From positions 1 to 34,972 of the forward strand of contig JAZSLS010000028.1 in assembly GCA_045535465.1 (NCBI GenBank): a DNA stretch of 34,972 nt, in the 5' to 3' direction. This document shows positions 17,227-26,939 of this stretch, one piece after another. A program made the translations under genes and the position numbers. Source of the stretch: SIG636 sp045535465. Lineage in GTDB: Bacteria; Bacillota; Clostridia; Oscillospirales; CAG-382. The notes beneath the pieces are model-generated. The model did not search any database. It saw nothing but the letters and a program-made list of their open reading frames with translations, and had not been told where the DNA came from. The first letter of the stretch is position 1; the number at the start of each line of letters is the position of its first letter.

Positions 17227-19317
17227 GTGAAAAATTTTTGGACGGTAAGAGAAGCAGATAAAATCAGTGTTGATAATATTATAAACGAAACGGGGCTTAT
17301 GCCTTTAACGGTGCGCATCCTTTGTGCCAGAGGCTATGATACCCCTGATAAGGTTCGCAACTTTCTTTCCTTTAACGCTTCTTGCGATTACGACCCTTTT
17401 TTGATGAAGGATATGGATAAGGCTGTTGCCAGAATAAAGGCCGCCATTGAGAAAAAAGAAAGAGTGTGTATTTACGGTGACTACGACGTTGACGGTGTTA
17501 CCTCTACAACAATTCTGTACACCTATCTTTCCGAAAAAGGTGTTCCTTGCACCTTTTTCATTCCCGGCAGACTGGAGGACGGATACGGTCTAAACAAAAG
17601 AGCGATAGAAAACCTTAAAGGTGAAGTTGACCTTATAATTACTGTGGATACGGGTATAACCGCAGTCGAAGAAACCGAGTATGCGAAATCCATAGGCATT
17701 GATATGGTTATAACCGACCATCACAGTTGCAGAGAAGTGTTGCCTTCCGCTGTAGCCGTTGTTAACCCTCACAGGGAGGATTGTTCCTATCCCTTTAAAC
17801 AGCTTGCAGGTGTAGGCGTGGTTTATAAGCTTCTTTCTGCTCTTGACGGCGGAGCCGAGGATATACTTAAGCGTTTTGGTGACATTATTGCCATAGGTAC
17901 TATTGCAGACGTTATGCCTATAGTTGACGAAAACAGGTATATAACCGCAAACGGCATACGTAATTTGCAGAATACGAGCAACCTGGGGCTTAGAGCTTTA
18001 ATGGAATGCTGCGGAATGTTTGGCAAAACGGGGGAAGGAAAGAAAATTAACTCTGTTGGCGTTGGTTTTGTTTTGGCACCTCGTATTAATGCGGCCGGTC
18101 GTATTCGTAATGCAAAAAGCGCAGTTGAGCTTTTGCTTTCCGATGATTATGCAAGTGCTTCAGCTTTAGCCGAAGAGCTTTGCAGCATCAATAGAGAACG
18201 CCAAGTAACCGAGTTTGAGATATACGAGCAAGCAACCAAGCAGATAGACGGTATAAGAGATAACGGCGTTTACGTTTTAGGCTCTGACGGATGGCATCAG
18301 GGCGTTATCGGCGTGGTTGCATCCAGGATAACCGAGCGCTATTCAAAGCCTTCCATTCTTTTCAGCTTTGACGGTGACGTAGGTAAGGGAAGCGGCAGAA
18401 GCATAAAGGGCTTTTCTATGCTGGAAGCGCTTAGTGCTTGTTCAGACCTTTTAACCGAATACGGCGGTCACGAGCTGGCAGCGGGCCTTACCATAAAACG
18501 TGATATGCTGGAAGCGTTTTCCGAGCGTATAAATGCTTACGCTGCGGAAAGACTTCCCGATGACGAAACTATTCACGCTCTGGAAGCAGACGCCGTGGTA
18601 AGTATTTCGGATATAAACTTAAAACAGGCAGAGGAGCTTTCTGCTCTTGAGCCTTTTGGACTTCAAAATTCTGTTCCCTTGCTTATGCTTCCCAACGCCG
18701 TAATTGTGGACGTTCACCCTCTTTCGGGTGGCAAGCATATAAAGCTTCGCATTCGTCCAAACGGTTCTGAAAAAACTTTTAATGCCGTTTATTTTGGTAT
18801 GCAGTACAGCGAGTTTGTCTTCCGTGTGGGCGATTGCTGTGATATAATGTTTACCCTTGAAGCAAACGAATACCGAGGTGTTTGCGAGGCAAAGCTGTTT
18901 GTTAAGAAAATGCGTTACAGTGCTGACGTTATGTGTGAACACGAAAAACAGCAAGCCTTTTATGTTGCTGCAACCACCGACGGCAATTACGAGGATTTGC
19001 CCTTGTGTGCAGTTCCTACGCTTTCCCAATTCCGTATTCTTTTTAGAATTTTAAAACGTGAAGCGGGAAACGATAAAAAGCGTTTATCCCTTGGTTATAT
19101 CCAAAGACAAATTAGGGAAAACGGAGGCGGGGATGAGATTAGCCTTTGCGCTTTGCGGATAATTTTTGACGTTCTTGAGGAGTGCAAGCTTGCGGAATGT
19201 TGTTTCGTTTCCGGCAGTGATTTGGTGGAGCTAAAGCTTTTACCTTTTACCGGCAAAGTTAATTTGGACAAATCTCCGCTTTTGATCAAAATAAAAGAAA
19301 ACCATAAATTATATTAA
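17227..19317 (+). CDS. recJ: Single-stranded-DNA-specific exonuclease RecJ
   Basis: RecJ degrades single-stranded DNA 5' to 3' in recombination and repair. The 696-residue protein has the DHH domain motifs YGDYDVDGVTS (DYDVD at 85-89), the TDHH motif (DHH at 164-166), VNPHR, and INAAGRIRNA, followed by the DHHA1 motif GGHELAAG (about 413-420), an OB-fold-like region and a C-terminal extension of about 130 residues. The extension makes it longer than E. coli RecJ and more like Bacillus and Clostridia forms. The GTG at 17227 is the only sensible start; its ribosome-binding site is weak (GGATGAT region). The 43-base gap from cdaR has no clear promoter. Confidence 0.95.
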   Translation: MKNFWTVREADKISVDNIINETGLMPLTVRILCARGYDTPDKVRNFLSFNASCDYDPFLMKDMDKAVARIKAAIEKKERVCIYGDYDVDGVTSTTILYTYLSEKGVPCTFFIPGRLEDGYGLNKRAIENLKGEVDLIITVDTGITAVEETEYAKSIGIDMVITDHHSCREVLPSAVAVVNPHREDCSYPFKQLAGVGVVYKLLSALDGGAEDILKRFGDIIAIGTIADVMPIVDENRYITANGIRNLQNTSNLGLRALMECCGMFGKTGEGKKINSVGVGFVLAPRINAAGRIRNAKSAVELLLSDDYASASALAEELCSINRERQVTEFEIYEQATKQIDGIRDNGVYVLGSDGWHQGVIGVVASRITERYSKPSILFSFDGDVGKGSGRSIKGFSMLEALSACSDLLTEYGGHELAAGLTIKRDMLEAFSERINAYAAERLPDDETIHALEADAVVSISDINLKQAEELSALEPFGLQNSVPLLMLPNAVIVDVHPLSGGKHIKLRIRPNGSEKTFNAVYFGMQYSEFVFRVGDCCDIMFTLEANEYRGVCEAKLFVKKMRYSADVMCEHEKQQAFYVAATTDGNYEDLPLCAVPTLSQFRILFRILKREAGNDKKRLSLGYIQRQIRENGGGDEISLCALRIIFDVLEECKLAECCFVSGSDLVELKLLPFTGKVNLDKSPLLIKIKENHKLY

Positions 19318-19335
19318 ACACAAGGGGGTGTCGGC

Positions 19336-21537
19336 TTGATTAAGGATATACAAAGCCTTATGGAGCTAATTAAAGACAAAAGCTATATTGATGCGGATAA
19401 GGTAATGCAGGCGTATGAGTTTGCGGCTTCTCTGCACGATGGCCAAAAGCGTAAATCGGGCGAGCCGTACATTACCCATCCGCTTTCCGTTGCGGAAATA
19501 GTTTTGGAGCTTCAGCTTGATACGGATTCGGTTTGTGCCGCACTGTTGCACGATACCGTAGAGGATTGTTCCGATAAAATGGATAATATTCTTCTCGTTA
19601 TCAAGAAAAAGTTTGGTAATGACGTGGCTGAGATAGTTGACGGTATAACCAAGCTTATTCACATCAATTTTGAAAATAAGGAGCAGGAAAACGTAGAAAA
19701 TCTGCGTAAAATGTTCCTTGCTATGTCAAAGGATCTCCGAGTTATATTTGTAAAGCTTGCAGACAGGCTTCATAATATACGCACGCTTTCCTTCAAAAGC
19801 GAGGAAAAGCAGCGTTCAATTGCACTGGAAACAATGCACGTTTATGCGCCTATAGCTCACAGACTGGGTATTCAAAAGATTAAGCACGAGCTGGAAAATT
19901 TATCCCTGCAATATCTTGACCCGGTAGGCTACAACGACGTAAAGCGTGATATAGAAAGACGTTACGGCGAGAACAAGAACTTCCTTGAGATGGCTCAAAG
20001 AATGGTAGAGGAAAATCTTAAAAGCTATAACATCCGCTACCATCTTGTGGGTAGGGTGAAGTCCATCTTCAGCATCTATAAAAAGATGTTCAATCAGGGT
20101 AAAACCTTTGACGAGATATACGATTTTTATGCTATGCGTATTATTGTGGATACCGAGCTGGAGTGCTATGCGGCTTTGGGCACTATCCACGAGCAGTTTA
20201 AGAGCATACCTAACAGATTTAAGGATTATATTTCCAACCCCAAGCCTAATATGTACCGTTCCCTTCATACCACCGTTATGGGGCACGAGGGTATCCCCTT
20301 TGAGGTGCAGATAAGAACTTGGGAAATGCACAATGTTGCCGAATATGGTCTTGCCGCTCATTGGAAGTATAAAACAGGTGAGCAGGTACAAAGGGATATT
20401 GACGATAAGCTGTATTGGATACGCACTCTTATTGAAACCGAACGAGGACTTAACGATACAGATGAGCTTATAGGGCCGCTTAAAATCGACCTTTTTGAGG
20501 ATGAGATATTTGTATTCACCCCAAAGGGCGACGTGGTAAACCTTCCTTGTAACAGTACGCCTATCGACTTTGCTTATGCTATCCATTCTGCAGTGGGTAA
20601 TAAAATGGTGGGCGCAAAGATAAACGGTAATATAGTGCCCATAGATTGTAAGCTGCAAACGGGTCAAATAGTGGAGGTTCTTACCTCTTCCGTGTCAAAG
20701 GGCCCCAGTAGAGATTGGCTAAAGATAGTTCGCACCAGCGAAGCACGTAACAAGATACGCCAGTATTACAAAAAGGAAAGACGAAGCGAAAATATCACCA
20801 TCGGCAGGATGGAGGTAGACCGTGAGCTTAAACGCTTTGGCAGAACTTTCAGCGAAGCTCAGAAGACTGAAATAGTAACTAATATCGCTACCCGTTTGGG
20901 TCTTAACGATGCAGACGATTTGTATAACAATATAGGCTACGGCGGCTTATCTGTATCTAAGATAAGCATAAAGCTTAGAGATGAGTTTGACCGTATAGTT
21001 AATCCCGAAGGCAATGCAAAGCCTGCTACCGTTACCACTTTGCCAAAGCCTACCAAGCTTTATTCCGATTCTCAAAGTGTAATAATAGATGGTGTAGATA
21101 ACTGTGAGGTTAAGTATGCTAAATGCTGTAACCCCATACCGGGTGATACCATAGTGGGCTTTATTACAAAAGGTCACGGTGTTTCCATTCATAAGTTTGA
21201 ATGTCCTAACGCTACCATTGGTATGAACGACCCTGAGAATTCGGGAAGATGGATAGTTGCTTCGTGGAACGACAAGGCAGTTTCACCCGAAAAGCATACG
21301 GGGAATTATGACGCAATGATTACCGTGTTTGCGGTGTTCAATCAAAGCCTTTTGGCGGATATAACCTTGGCGCTTACTGATATGAACGTTGCAGTAAGCT
21401 CTATAAGCATTCACAGAAAGGGTGACAACTGTTCTGTGGAAGCAGCTCTTAAATGTAGTAATATAGAGCATCTTCGCTCTATAATGGCGGGTCTTAAAAG
21501 GCTTAAAAACGTAACCGACGTGGTGAGAGGTGGCTAA
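19336..21537 (+). CDS. relA: Bifunctional (p)ppGpp synthetase/hydrolase Rel
   Basis: Rel makes and degrades the stringent-response alarmone (p)ppGpp at the ribosome. The 733 residues show an N-terminal HD hydrolase domain with an intact HDTVED (72-77), so hydrolysis should be active. A synthetase domain (about 225-345) follows, with GRVKSIFSIYKKM, the RFKD motif near residue 293 (the RxKD type of bifunctional enzymes, not the ExDD of RelA) and PKPNMYRSLHTTV. Then come a TGS domain (VFTPKGDVVNLP, from about 389), a cysteine-containing conserved region with CCNPIPGD (about 596) and a C-terminal ACT domain. The start is TTG 19336 behind an AAGGGGGTG ribosome-binding site. The stop overlaps the dtd ATG by one base. 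Confidence 0.96.
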   Translation: MIKDIQSLMELIKDKSYIDADKVMQAYEFAASLHDGQKRKSGEPYITHPLSVAEIVLELQLDTDSVCAALLHDTVEDCSDKMDNILLVIKKKFGNDVAEIVDGITKLIHINFENKEQENVENLRKMFLAMSKDLRVIFVKLADRLHNIRTLSFKSEEKQRSIALETMHVYAPIAHRLGIQKIKHELENLSLQYLDPVGYNDVKRDIERRYGENKNFLEMAQRMVEENLKSYNIRYHLVGRVKSIFSIYKKMFNQGKTFDEIYDFYAMRIIVDTELECYAALGTIHEQFKSIPNRFKDYISNPKPNMYRSLHTTVMGHEGIPFEVQIRTWEMHNVAEYGLAAHWKYKTGEQVQRDIDDKLYWIRTLIETERGLNDTDELIGPLKIDLFEDEIFVFTPKGDVVNLPCNSTPIDFAYAIHSAVGNKMVGAKINGNIVPIDCKLQTGQIVEVLTSSVSKGPSRDWLKIVRTSEARNKIRQYYKKERRSENITIGRMEVDRELKRFGRTFSEAQKTEIVTNIATRLGLNDADDLYNNIGYGGLSVSKISIKLRDEFDRIVNPEGNAKPATVTTLPKPTKLYSDSQSVIIDGVDNCEVKYAKCCNPIPGDTIVGFITKGHGVSIHKFECPNATIGMNDPENSGRWIVASWNDKAVSPEKHTGNYDAMITVFAVFNQSLLADITLALTDMNVAVSSISIHRKGDNCSVEAALKCSNIEHLRSIMAGLKRLKNVTDVVRGG

Positions 21538-21983
21538 TGAGAGCAGTAGTTCAGCGTGTTAATGCGGCAAGCGTCTCCGTTGACGGACGCTTGGTGTCTT
21601 CTGTCGGTCACGGTCTTTTGGTTTTACTGGGTATAAAGAATGATGATACCGAAGCAGAGGCAAAAAAGCTTGCGTCAAAAATAGCGGGTCTTCGCATATT
21701 CTGTGATGATAGGGATAAAATGTTCTTTTCCGTTAAGGACGTAGGCGGCCAAATACTTTTGATATCTAACTTTACCCTTTACGGTAATGTTCGTCACGGC
21801 TACAGACCTGAGTTTATCCGTTCAGCAGGTTCGTCTGTTGCCCAGCCACTTTATGACTTTATGCTTGAGGAATTGGGAAAGCTTGTTCCCACTAAGGGCG
21901 GCGTTTTTGGCGGAGATATGAAGGTCTGCGCCGATAACGACGGTCCTGTTACCATAATAATAGACACGGATGAGTTAAAATAA
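21537..21983 (+). CDS. dtd: D-aminoacyl-tRNA deacylase
   Basis: DTD removes D-amino acids (and glycine mischarged on tRNA-Ala) from tRNA. The 148-residue protein has the MRAVVQRV start, the Gly-cis-Pro motif NDGPVT (134-139) that gives chiral selectivity, and the other conserved motif in the form SNFTLY (77-82), where nearly all family members have SQFTLY. The region GYRPEFIRSA replaces the more common KGxRPSF. Length is typical. It overlaps rel and hemZ by one base each, so the rel-dtd-hemZ segment should be one transcript. Confidence 0.94.
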   Translation: MRAVVQRVNAASVSVDGRLVSSVGHGLLVLLGIKNDDTEAEAKKLASKIAGLRIFCDDRDKMFFSVKDVGGQILLISNFTLYGNVRHGYRPEFIRSAGSSVAQPLYDFMLEELGKLVPTKGGVFGGDMKVCADNDGPVTIIIDTDELK

Positions 21984-23473
21984 TGGTACTGAATATTGAA
22001 AACAACACGGCATATTTAAACGATTATCATTTTCAAACCTTGTGTATGCTATATTATCCCGGTGAAAAATTCCCTCCCGGTCTTAAAGAAGCGGAAAACA
22101 AAGCCGCTTTCTTTTTGGAGGAGAGGGAAGTGGACGGCGTAGCGCACGTGTTTGCCAAGGTTACCCTTTGGGCAAGGGAGCGTATGGAAAGTGCTGAAGC
22201 GTTTCTTTCCCCTCGTGACTTTTCTTTTGATGCGGATATGGCGTTTACCGCACAGGCATCCGTAGGTAACGCTTTCTTAAAAGCAGGTAAAGCCTTATTC
22301 GGTTTTACGCCTCCGTGGGGCTACCTTACAGGGCTTCGTCCCGTTAAACGTGCAAGGTATTACCTTGATAAGGGATTTGAAAGGGAAGCGGTTAAGCGCC
22401 TTTTTGAAAAAGACCACTTGGTATCGGACGAAAAAACCGAGCTTAGTCTCTCCATAGCCGAAACGGAAGCACGTATGCTCGTTCCCTACACTTCAAAGGA
22501 TTGTTGCCTGTATATAGCTATCCCGTTTTGTCCTACAAGATGCGAGTATTGCTCTTTTGTTTCTTACAGCAATGATAAGCTGTTTAAAACTATTCCCGAC
22601 TACCTAAAAAGGTTGGACGGTGATTTGGCTCGTACAGCTAAGATAATAAAGCAAACGGGTTTTAATTTACGCTCAATTTATATAGGGGGCGGAACTCCTT
22701 CGGTTTTAAACGAAGAGCAAATAAAGGCAATAATGGAGCGTATTCACAGCGACTTTGAGCTTTCCGGTATAAAGGAGTTTTCCTTTGAATCGGGCAGACC
22801 GGATACGACTACTAAAGGTAAGCTTGCTCTTGTTAAAAGCTACGGCGTGGATAGGGTAAGCATTAACCCTCAGACAACCGATGATGAGGTTTTAAAGCGT
22901 ATAGGGCGTGCTCACAGTGCAGCGCAGTTCTTTAGTGCGGCGGAAGACGCTATGTCGCTGGATTTTAAATCAGTTAACGCAGACCTGATAGCAGGGCTAC
23001 CCGGAGATGATTTTGAAGGCTTTAAGAAAAGCCTTGAGGATGTTATCTCCACGGGCTTTAATAATATAACCGTTCATACCTTGTCCGTAAAGAATGCTGC
23101 ACCTATGCGTTTTGATGAAAGCGGCATATACGATGCCGCCGGCTATAATGCAAGACGTTGCGTTTCTTACGCTTGCGGTAGGCTTTCGGAAGCAGGGCTA
23201 TACCCCTACTATCTTTACAGACAAAAGAATACAATAGGTAACGCTGAAAACGTTGGCTATGCCACTCCCGGAACCGAATGTGACTACAACGTTCTGATGA
23301 TGGAGGAAACCAACACAGTGTTTGCTTGCGGAGCTTCTGCAATAACCAAGCTTGTTGCTGCAGACGGCGGAAAAATTGACCGTATAGCTTTCCCCAAATA
23401 TCCCTTTGAGTACTTAGCTGCGCCTGAAGGAATAGGCGAGAGACGAATTTTGGATTTTTTTGCGGAGGATTAA
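21983..23473 (+). CDS. hemZ: HemZ-family radical SAM protein (coproporphyrinogen III oxidase-like)
   Basis: The 496 residues contain an N-terminal domain of about 170 residues with GYLTGLRPVK, followed by a radical SAM core with Cys183-X3-Cys187-X2-Cys190 (FCPTRCEYCSF), IYIGGGTPSVL, FESGRPDT, VSINPQTTDDEVLKRIGRAH and NADLIAGLPGD. The N-terminal domain and the GLRP motif distinguish HemZ from HemN and HemW. HemZ is classed as an oxygen-independent coproporphyrinogen III dehydrogenase, but many organisms with HemZ lack a full haem pathway, so the true substrate is uncertain. The order recJ-rel-dtd-hemZ is typical of Clostridia. Confidence 0.9.
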   Translation: MVLNIENNTAYLNDYHFQTLCMLYYPGEKFPPGLKEAENKAAFFLEEREVDGVAHVFAKVTLWARERMESAEAFLSPRDFSFDADMAFTAQASVGNAFLKAGKALFGFTPPWGYLTGLRPVKRARYYLDKGFEREAVKRLFEKDHLVSDEKTELSLSIAETEARMLVPYTSKDCCLYIAIPFCPTRCEYCSFVSYSNDKLFKTIPDYLKRLDGDLARTAKIIKQTGFNLRSIYIGGGTPSVLNEEQIKAIMERIHSDFELSGIKEFSFESGRPDTTTKGKLALVKSYGVDRVSINPQTTDDEVLKRIGRAHSAAQFFSAAEDAMSLDFKSVNADLIAGLPGDDFEGFKKSLEDVISTGFNNITVHTLSVKNAAPMRFDESGIYDAAGYNARRCVSYACGRLSEAGLYPYYLYRQKNTIGNAENVGYATPGTECDYNVLMMEETNTVFACGASAITKLVAADGGKIDRIAFPKYPFEYLAAPEGIGERRILDFFAED

Positions 23474-23475
23474 AG

Positions 23476-24351
23476 ATGGAAAGATACTATGCAGATATCA
23501 GCAAAGCTTTTTTAGAGGATGAAGCCTCTTACGAAGCGGCTGTTCTTGAGGTTGCTAACAGAATAATTGAAAAAAAGACTGTAAAAATGGTTTTCGTTTG
23601 CGGTGCTTCCTGCGCAGGTAAAACACCTACAACCGAAAGACTTTCCCAATATCTTAACGCTCGCGGTATAAAAACCGAGCTTATTTCTCTTGATGATTTT
23701 TACCGTCATCCCGAGGATGCTATTTATAACGAGGACGGCACTCCTGATTATGAGTGCCCCGAAAGCTTAGATCTTGATTTGCTTCACGGTTGTTTTAGCG
23801 CTCTTTGCGATGGCAAAAGCGCTTGGATGCCCAGATTTATTTTTCAAAAACAGAGAAGAAGCGATACCTATAAGAGAATGAGTCTTGAGGACGACGAGCT
23901 TTGCATAGTTGAAGGGCTTCATTCCCTTAATCCCGAAATATGCGGTAGCTATATTGACCCCGCAAAAACCTTTAAGGTTTACCTTGATGCAAATACCGAT
24001 AAGGATGACGAGCCCAGACTTGTGCGCAGAATAGTTCGTGACTATTATAAGAGAAGCTCCAGCGCAGATAATACCCTTTCTATGTGGGAAAACGTTGAAA
24101 AAGGCACACGCAAGTATATTTATCCTTATATGGATACTGCAGATGCCAAGATAAACACTTATATAAATTACGAGCTTTACGTTATGCGTGACGATGCTAT
24201 TCGTATGCTTGAGGAGGTTCCCGCAGATAGCCCTAACCGTGCTAAGGCTGACGCTCTTATAGCTGAACTCAGCCCCTTGCCCTCCTTGCCCAAGGAGGCT
24301 ATCGAACCTCATTCTTTAATGAGAGAGTTTATAACACAAAGGACAAAATAA
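23476..24351 (+). CDS. Uridine kinase / phosphoribulokinase-family P-loop kinase
   Basis: The 291-residue protein has a P-loop at residues 43-52 (GASCAGKTPT), a LISLDDFYRHPED motif resembling the substrate-site DDFY of uridine kinases, SLDLDLLHG, VEGLHSLNPE as the Walker-B-like block, and VRRIVRDYYKR of the lid. Uridine kinase phosphorylates uridine and cytidine. Many clostridial relatives are about 550 residues with N-terminal TGS and tRNA-synthetase-like domains; this one lacks them and starts with only about 38 residues before the P-loop. The P-loop variant (Cys-Ala and Thr-Pro in place of the usual Ser-Gly and Thr-Thr) makes the substrate uncertain. It lies 2 bases after hemZ and 4 before the flippase gene. 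Confidence 0.8.
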   Translation: MERYYADISKAFLEDEASYEAAVLEVANRIIEKKTVKMVFVCGASCAGKTPTTERLSQYLNARGIKTELISLDDFYRHPEDAIYNEDGTPDYECPESLDLDLLHGCFSALCDGKSAWMPRFIFQKQRRSDTYKRMSLEDDELCIVEGLHSLNPEICGSYIDPAKTFKVYLDANTDKDDEPRLVRRIVRDYYKRSSSADNTLSMWENVEKGTRKYIYPYMDTADAKINTYINYELYVMRDDAIRMLEEVPADSPNRAKADALIAELSPLPSLPKEAIEPHSLMREFITQRTK

Positions 24352-24355
24352 AAAA

Positions 24356-26032
24356 GTGAAAAAAAGCGAAAAAAGCTTTCTTGTAGAAGCTTCAATTATA
24401 TCGGTTTCCAACTTTGCCGTAAAGATAATAGGTGTTATTTTCAGCATACCTATGGGCGTGCTGCTGCAAGGGAATATGGGTATATTCAACGCCGCCTATT
24501 CTGTTTACGCAATGCTTTATATGATATCTACTGCAGGTCTGCCTGTTGCTACCTCTCGTATGGTTGCGGCGGCGGCTAAACGTGGTCGTAAATACGAAGC
24601 GGAGCGCATATATAAGCTGTGTCTTCTTATGTTTGGCATAATAGGTTTTATTTGCGCTTTGTTTATGTTTGTTTTTGCAGAGCAAATAGCGGGCTTTTCC
24701 GAGCATAACGATAGCGTTTACGCTATGCGTGTAATAGCTCCCTCTTTGTTTACCATTTGCATAGTTTCTGCCATAAGAGGTTATTTGCAGGGGCTTAGAA
24801 ATATGGTGCCTACCGCCGTTTCTCAGTTTATAGAGGCGTTTTTTAAGCTTACGGTAGGTCTTGGTATGGCGTATTGGTCTAACCAAAGAGGAGATGCTCC
24901 TGCGGTGCAGGCGGCTTGGGCTATATCGGGTATAACCGTTGGTATTTTCCTCGGTATGATATACTTGTGGATATATAAGCGTTTTTCTCATAAGAATAAC
25001 GTTGAGCTTTTGGATAAGGAAAGCGACAGCAATAAAGAAATCAGTGCAAAGCTTCTTAAAATTGCCATTCCTGTTACCATTACCAGCTCTGCTTTGTATT
25101 TGTCTCATTTTGCGGATACGCTTATTATCAAAAAGGCGCTTATCAGTTCCGGTTTTTCCGATAAAGTCGCAGGAGATATGTACAGTGCTTACACTACCTT
25201 GTCAACCAAGCTGGCAGACCTTTTGCCTTCTACCTTGGTTTTCCCTATAGCGGTAAGCATACTTCCTGCTATATCAGGTGCGTTGGCTGTAAAGAATACT
25301 AAGGGCGTAAACGGCTACATAAAGTCGTCGCTTAGAATAAGCGGGCTTATAGCTTTACCTTGCGCTGCAATGCTTTTTGTGCTGGCAAGACCTGTTATAT
25401 CTACTCTTTACGGTAGCTCTTGGGGTGATCCGATAGATATAAACGGTGTTACCGTTATGCCTGTCGATTTGGCATCTAACGCTTTGTCCATTCTTGCAGT
25501 GGGTGTGATATTCATCTCTCTTGTATCCACTACAAATGCCTTGCTGCAAGCGATAGGCAAGACCTGGTTGCCTATGGTTTCCGTTCTTTGCGGCTCGGGG
25601 CTTTTACTTGTTACGGACTTTATTCTTATCAGAAACAAAGCTGTGAATATATACGGAGCACCTATCAGCACTGTTTTGTGTTATGTCGTTGCTTACGCTC
25701 TTAATTCCGTGTTCCTTAAAAAAAGCGGTATTAACGGCGTTTCACCTTTAAGGCTGTTTATAAAGCCCTTGATTGGTGCTTTAGTCAGCGGAGGAGTGTG
25801 CTTTGGCATTTATAAGCTTACGGGTGAGTTTATAACCAACGACGGCCGTTTGGACAATTTTGCCCGTCTGGTAATTTCGGGCATATTCGGTGTCTTTGCC
25901 TATGCAGGCATTTTGCTTGCAATAAAGGGCATAACCGAAAAAGAAGTAAGGCTTTTGCCCTTTGGTAACCGTATTGCGTCACTGCTTATAAAGCTCAGGC
26001 TTCTTAAAATTACGGAGGATAAAGATGACTAA
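24356..26032 (+). CDS. MOP-superfamily lipid flippase (SpoVB/YabM/MurJ-like)
   Basis: The 558-residue protein is hydrophobic throughout, with about 12-14 membrane segments and an N-terminus (SFLVEASIISVSNFAVKIIG) typical of SpoVB-type polysaccharide exporters. It belongs to the MOP superfamily that flips lipid-linked saccharides; SpoVB and MurJ (YtgP) act on lipid II. Position helps: in B. subtilis, yabM (a flippase of this type) lies directly before yabN (mazG), as here, so this is probably the YabM counterpart rather than SpoVB. Sequence alone cannot separate the two. The start is GTG 24356 with AAAGGA about 13 bases upstream, and the end overlaps mazG by 8 bases. Confidence 0.87.
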   Translation: MKKSEKSFLVEASIISVSNFAVKIIGVIFSIPMGVLLQGNMGIFNAAYSVYAMLYMISTAGLPVATSRMVAAAAKRGRKYEAERIYKLCLLMFGIIGFICALFMFVFAEQIAGFSEHNDSVYAMRVIAPSLFTICIVSAIRGYLQGLRNMVPTAVSQFIEAFFKLTVGLGMAYWSNQRGDAPAVQAAWAISGITVGIFLGMIYLWIYKRFSHKNNVELLDKESDSNKEISAKLLKIAIPVTITSSALYLSHFADTLIIKKALISSGFSDKVAGDMYSAYTTLSTKLADLLPSTLVFPIAVSILPAISGALAVKNTKGVNGYIKSSLRISGLIALPCAAMLFVLARPVISTLYGSSWGDPIDINGVTVMPVDLASNALSILAVGVIFISLVSTTNALLQAIGKTWLPMVSVLCGSGLLLVTDFILIRNKAVNIYGAPISTVLCYVVAYALNSVFLKKSGINGVSPLRLFIKPLIGALVSGGVCFGIYKLTGEFITNDGRLDNFARLVISGIFGVFAYAGILLAIKGITEKEVRLLPFGNRIASLLIKLRLLKITEDKDD

Positions 26033-26849
26033 TCAGGAATTTGATAGTGCCGTTTCGGCACTTAAAGCGAAAATAAACTATAATTTTGAAGACCTTTGCC
26101 TTATAGTTGAGGTTTTAAGGCACGAGCGTGGATGTCCCTGGGATAGGGAGCAGACCCATAAAAGTATAAGAAAAAATATGTTGGAGGAAGCATACGAGGC
26201 GGCGGAAGCCATTGACCTGGATGACAAGGAATTGCTTTGCGAGGAGCTGGGCGATGTTATGCTTCAAACGGTGCTTCACGCAAGTATATCCGCATCTGAC
26301 GGCGGTTTTGACGTAGGCGACGTGTGTACCGGTATATGTTCAAAGCTTATAGTAAGACACCCTCACGTTTTTGGCGACGTTAGCGTTAGCAGCACAAGTG
26401 AGGTGCTTAAAAATTGGGAGAACATTAAACAGGCAAACAAGGGTGTAAAGACTGCAACGGCAAGTATAGAGGGCATATCAAAGGCATTGCCTGCCTTGGT
26501 AAGAGCAGATAAAATAGGTAAAAAAGCCGCAAAACAGCGCTTTGATTTTGCCTCCGCCGAGGATGCCTTGGCTAAAGCAGAAGAGGAAATTCGAGAGCTT
26601 AGAGAGGCGTTGGCTTTGGGAAACATCCAACATATCGAGGAAGAAGCGGGCGATTTACTCCTTGCTGTGGTTAACACCGCAAGACTTGCAGGTGTTGACT
26701 CCGAGGAAGCATTACACAAAGCGAACGAAAAATTTGTAAAAAGGTTTGCTTTTGTAGAAAAAAACGCAAACGATGAGGGAGTAAACCTATCCGAAAAGAC
26801 TGAAGAAGAGATGCTTGACCTGTGGAATAGGGCAAAAAAGGCTAATTAA
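26025..26849 (+). CDS. mazG: Nucleoside triphosphate pyrophosphohydrolase MazG
   Basis: MazG hydrolyses NTPs and dNTPs to monophosphates and pyrophosphate, cleaning aberrant nucleotides. The 274-residue protein has two MazG domains: an N-terminal one with LRHERGCPWDREQTH (31-45), EEAYE (54-58) and EELGD (73-77), and a C-terminal one with EEAGDLLLAVVN. B. subtilis YabN carries an extra N-terminal tetrapyrrole-methylase domain; this protein lacks it and resembles the E. coli form in length. A GGAGG ribosome-binding site lies in the end of the flippase gene. Confidence 0.95.
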   Translation: MTNQEFDSAVSALKAKINYNFEDLCLIVEVLRHERGCPWDREQTHKSIRKNMLEEAYEAAEAIDLDDKELLCEELGDVMLQTVLHASISASDGGFDVGDVCTGICSKLIVRHPHVFGDVSVSSTSEVLKNWENIKQANKGVKTATASIEGISKALPALVRADKIGKKAAKQRFDFASAEDALAKAEEEIRELREALALGNIQHIEEEAGDLLLAVVNTARLAGVDSEEALHKANEKFVKRFAFVEKNANDEGVNLSEKTEEEMLDLWNRAKKAN

Positions 26850-26881
26850 AAGCAAAAAAATAACTTTTTTTCAAAAAACAC

Positions 26882-26910
26882 TTGAATTTGTACGATTATA
26901 TTGTTATAAT
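26882..26910 (+). promoter_or_regulatory. SigA-type promoter for hup
   Basis: TTGAAT (26882-26887), a 17-base spacer and consensus TATAAT (26905-26910) lie upstream of hup. The predicted leader is only about 23 bases and contains the TTGGAGGA ribosome-binding site. HU is abundant, which fits its own strong promoter within the cluster. Confidence 0.8.
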
Positions 26911-26939
26911 AAGTTCACATTAAAATTGGAGGATTTATA

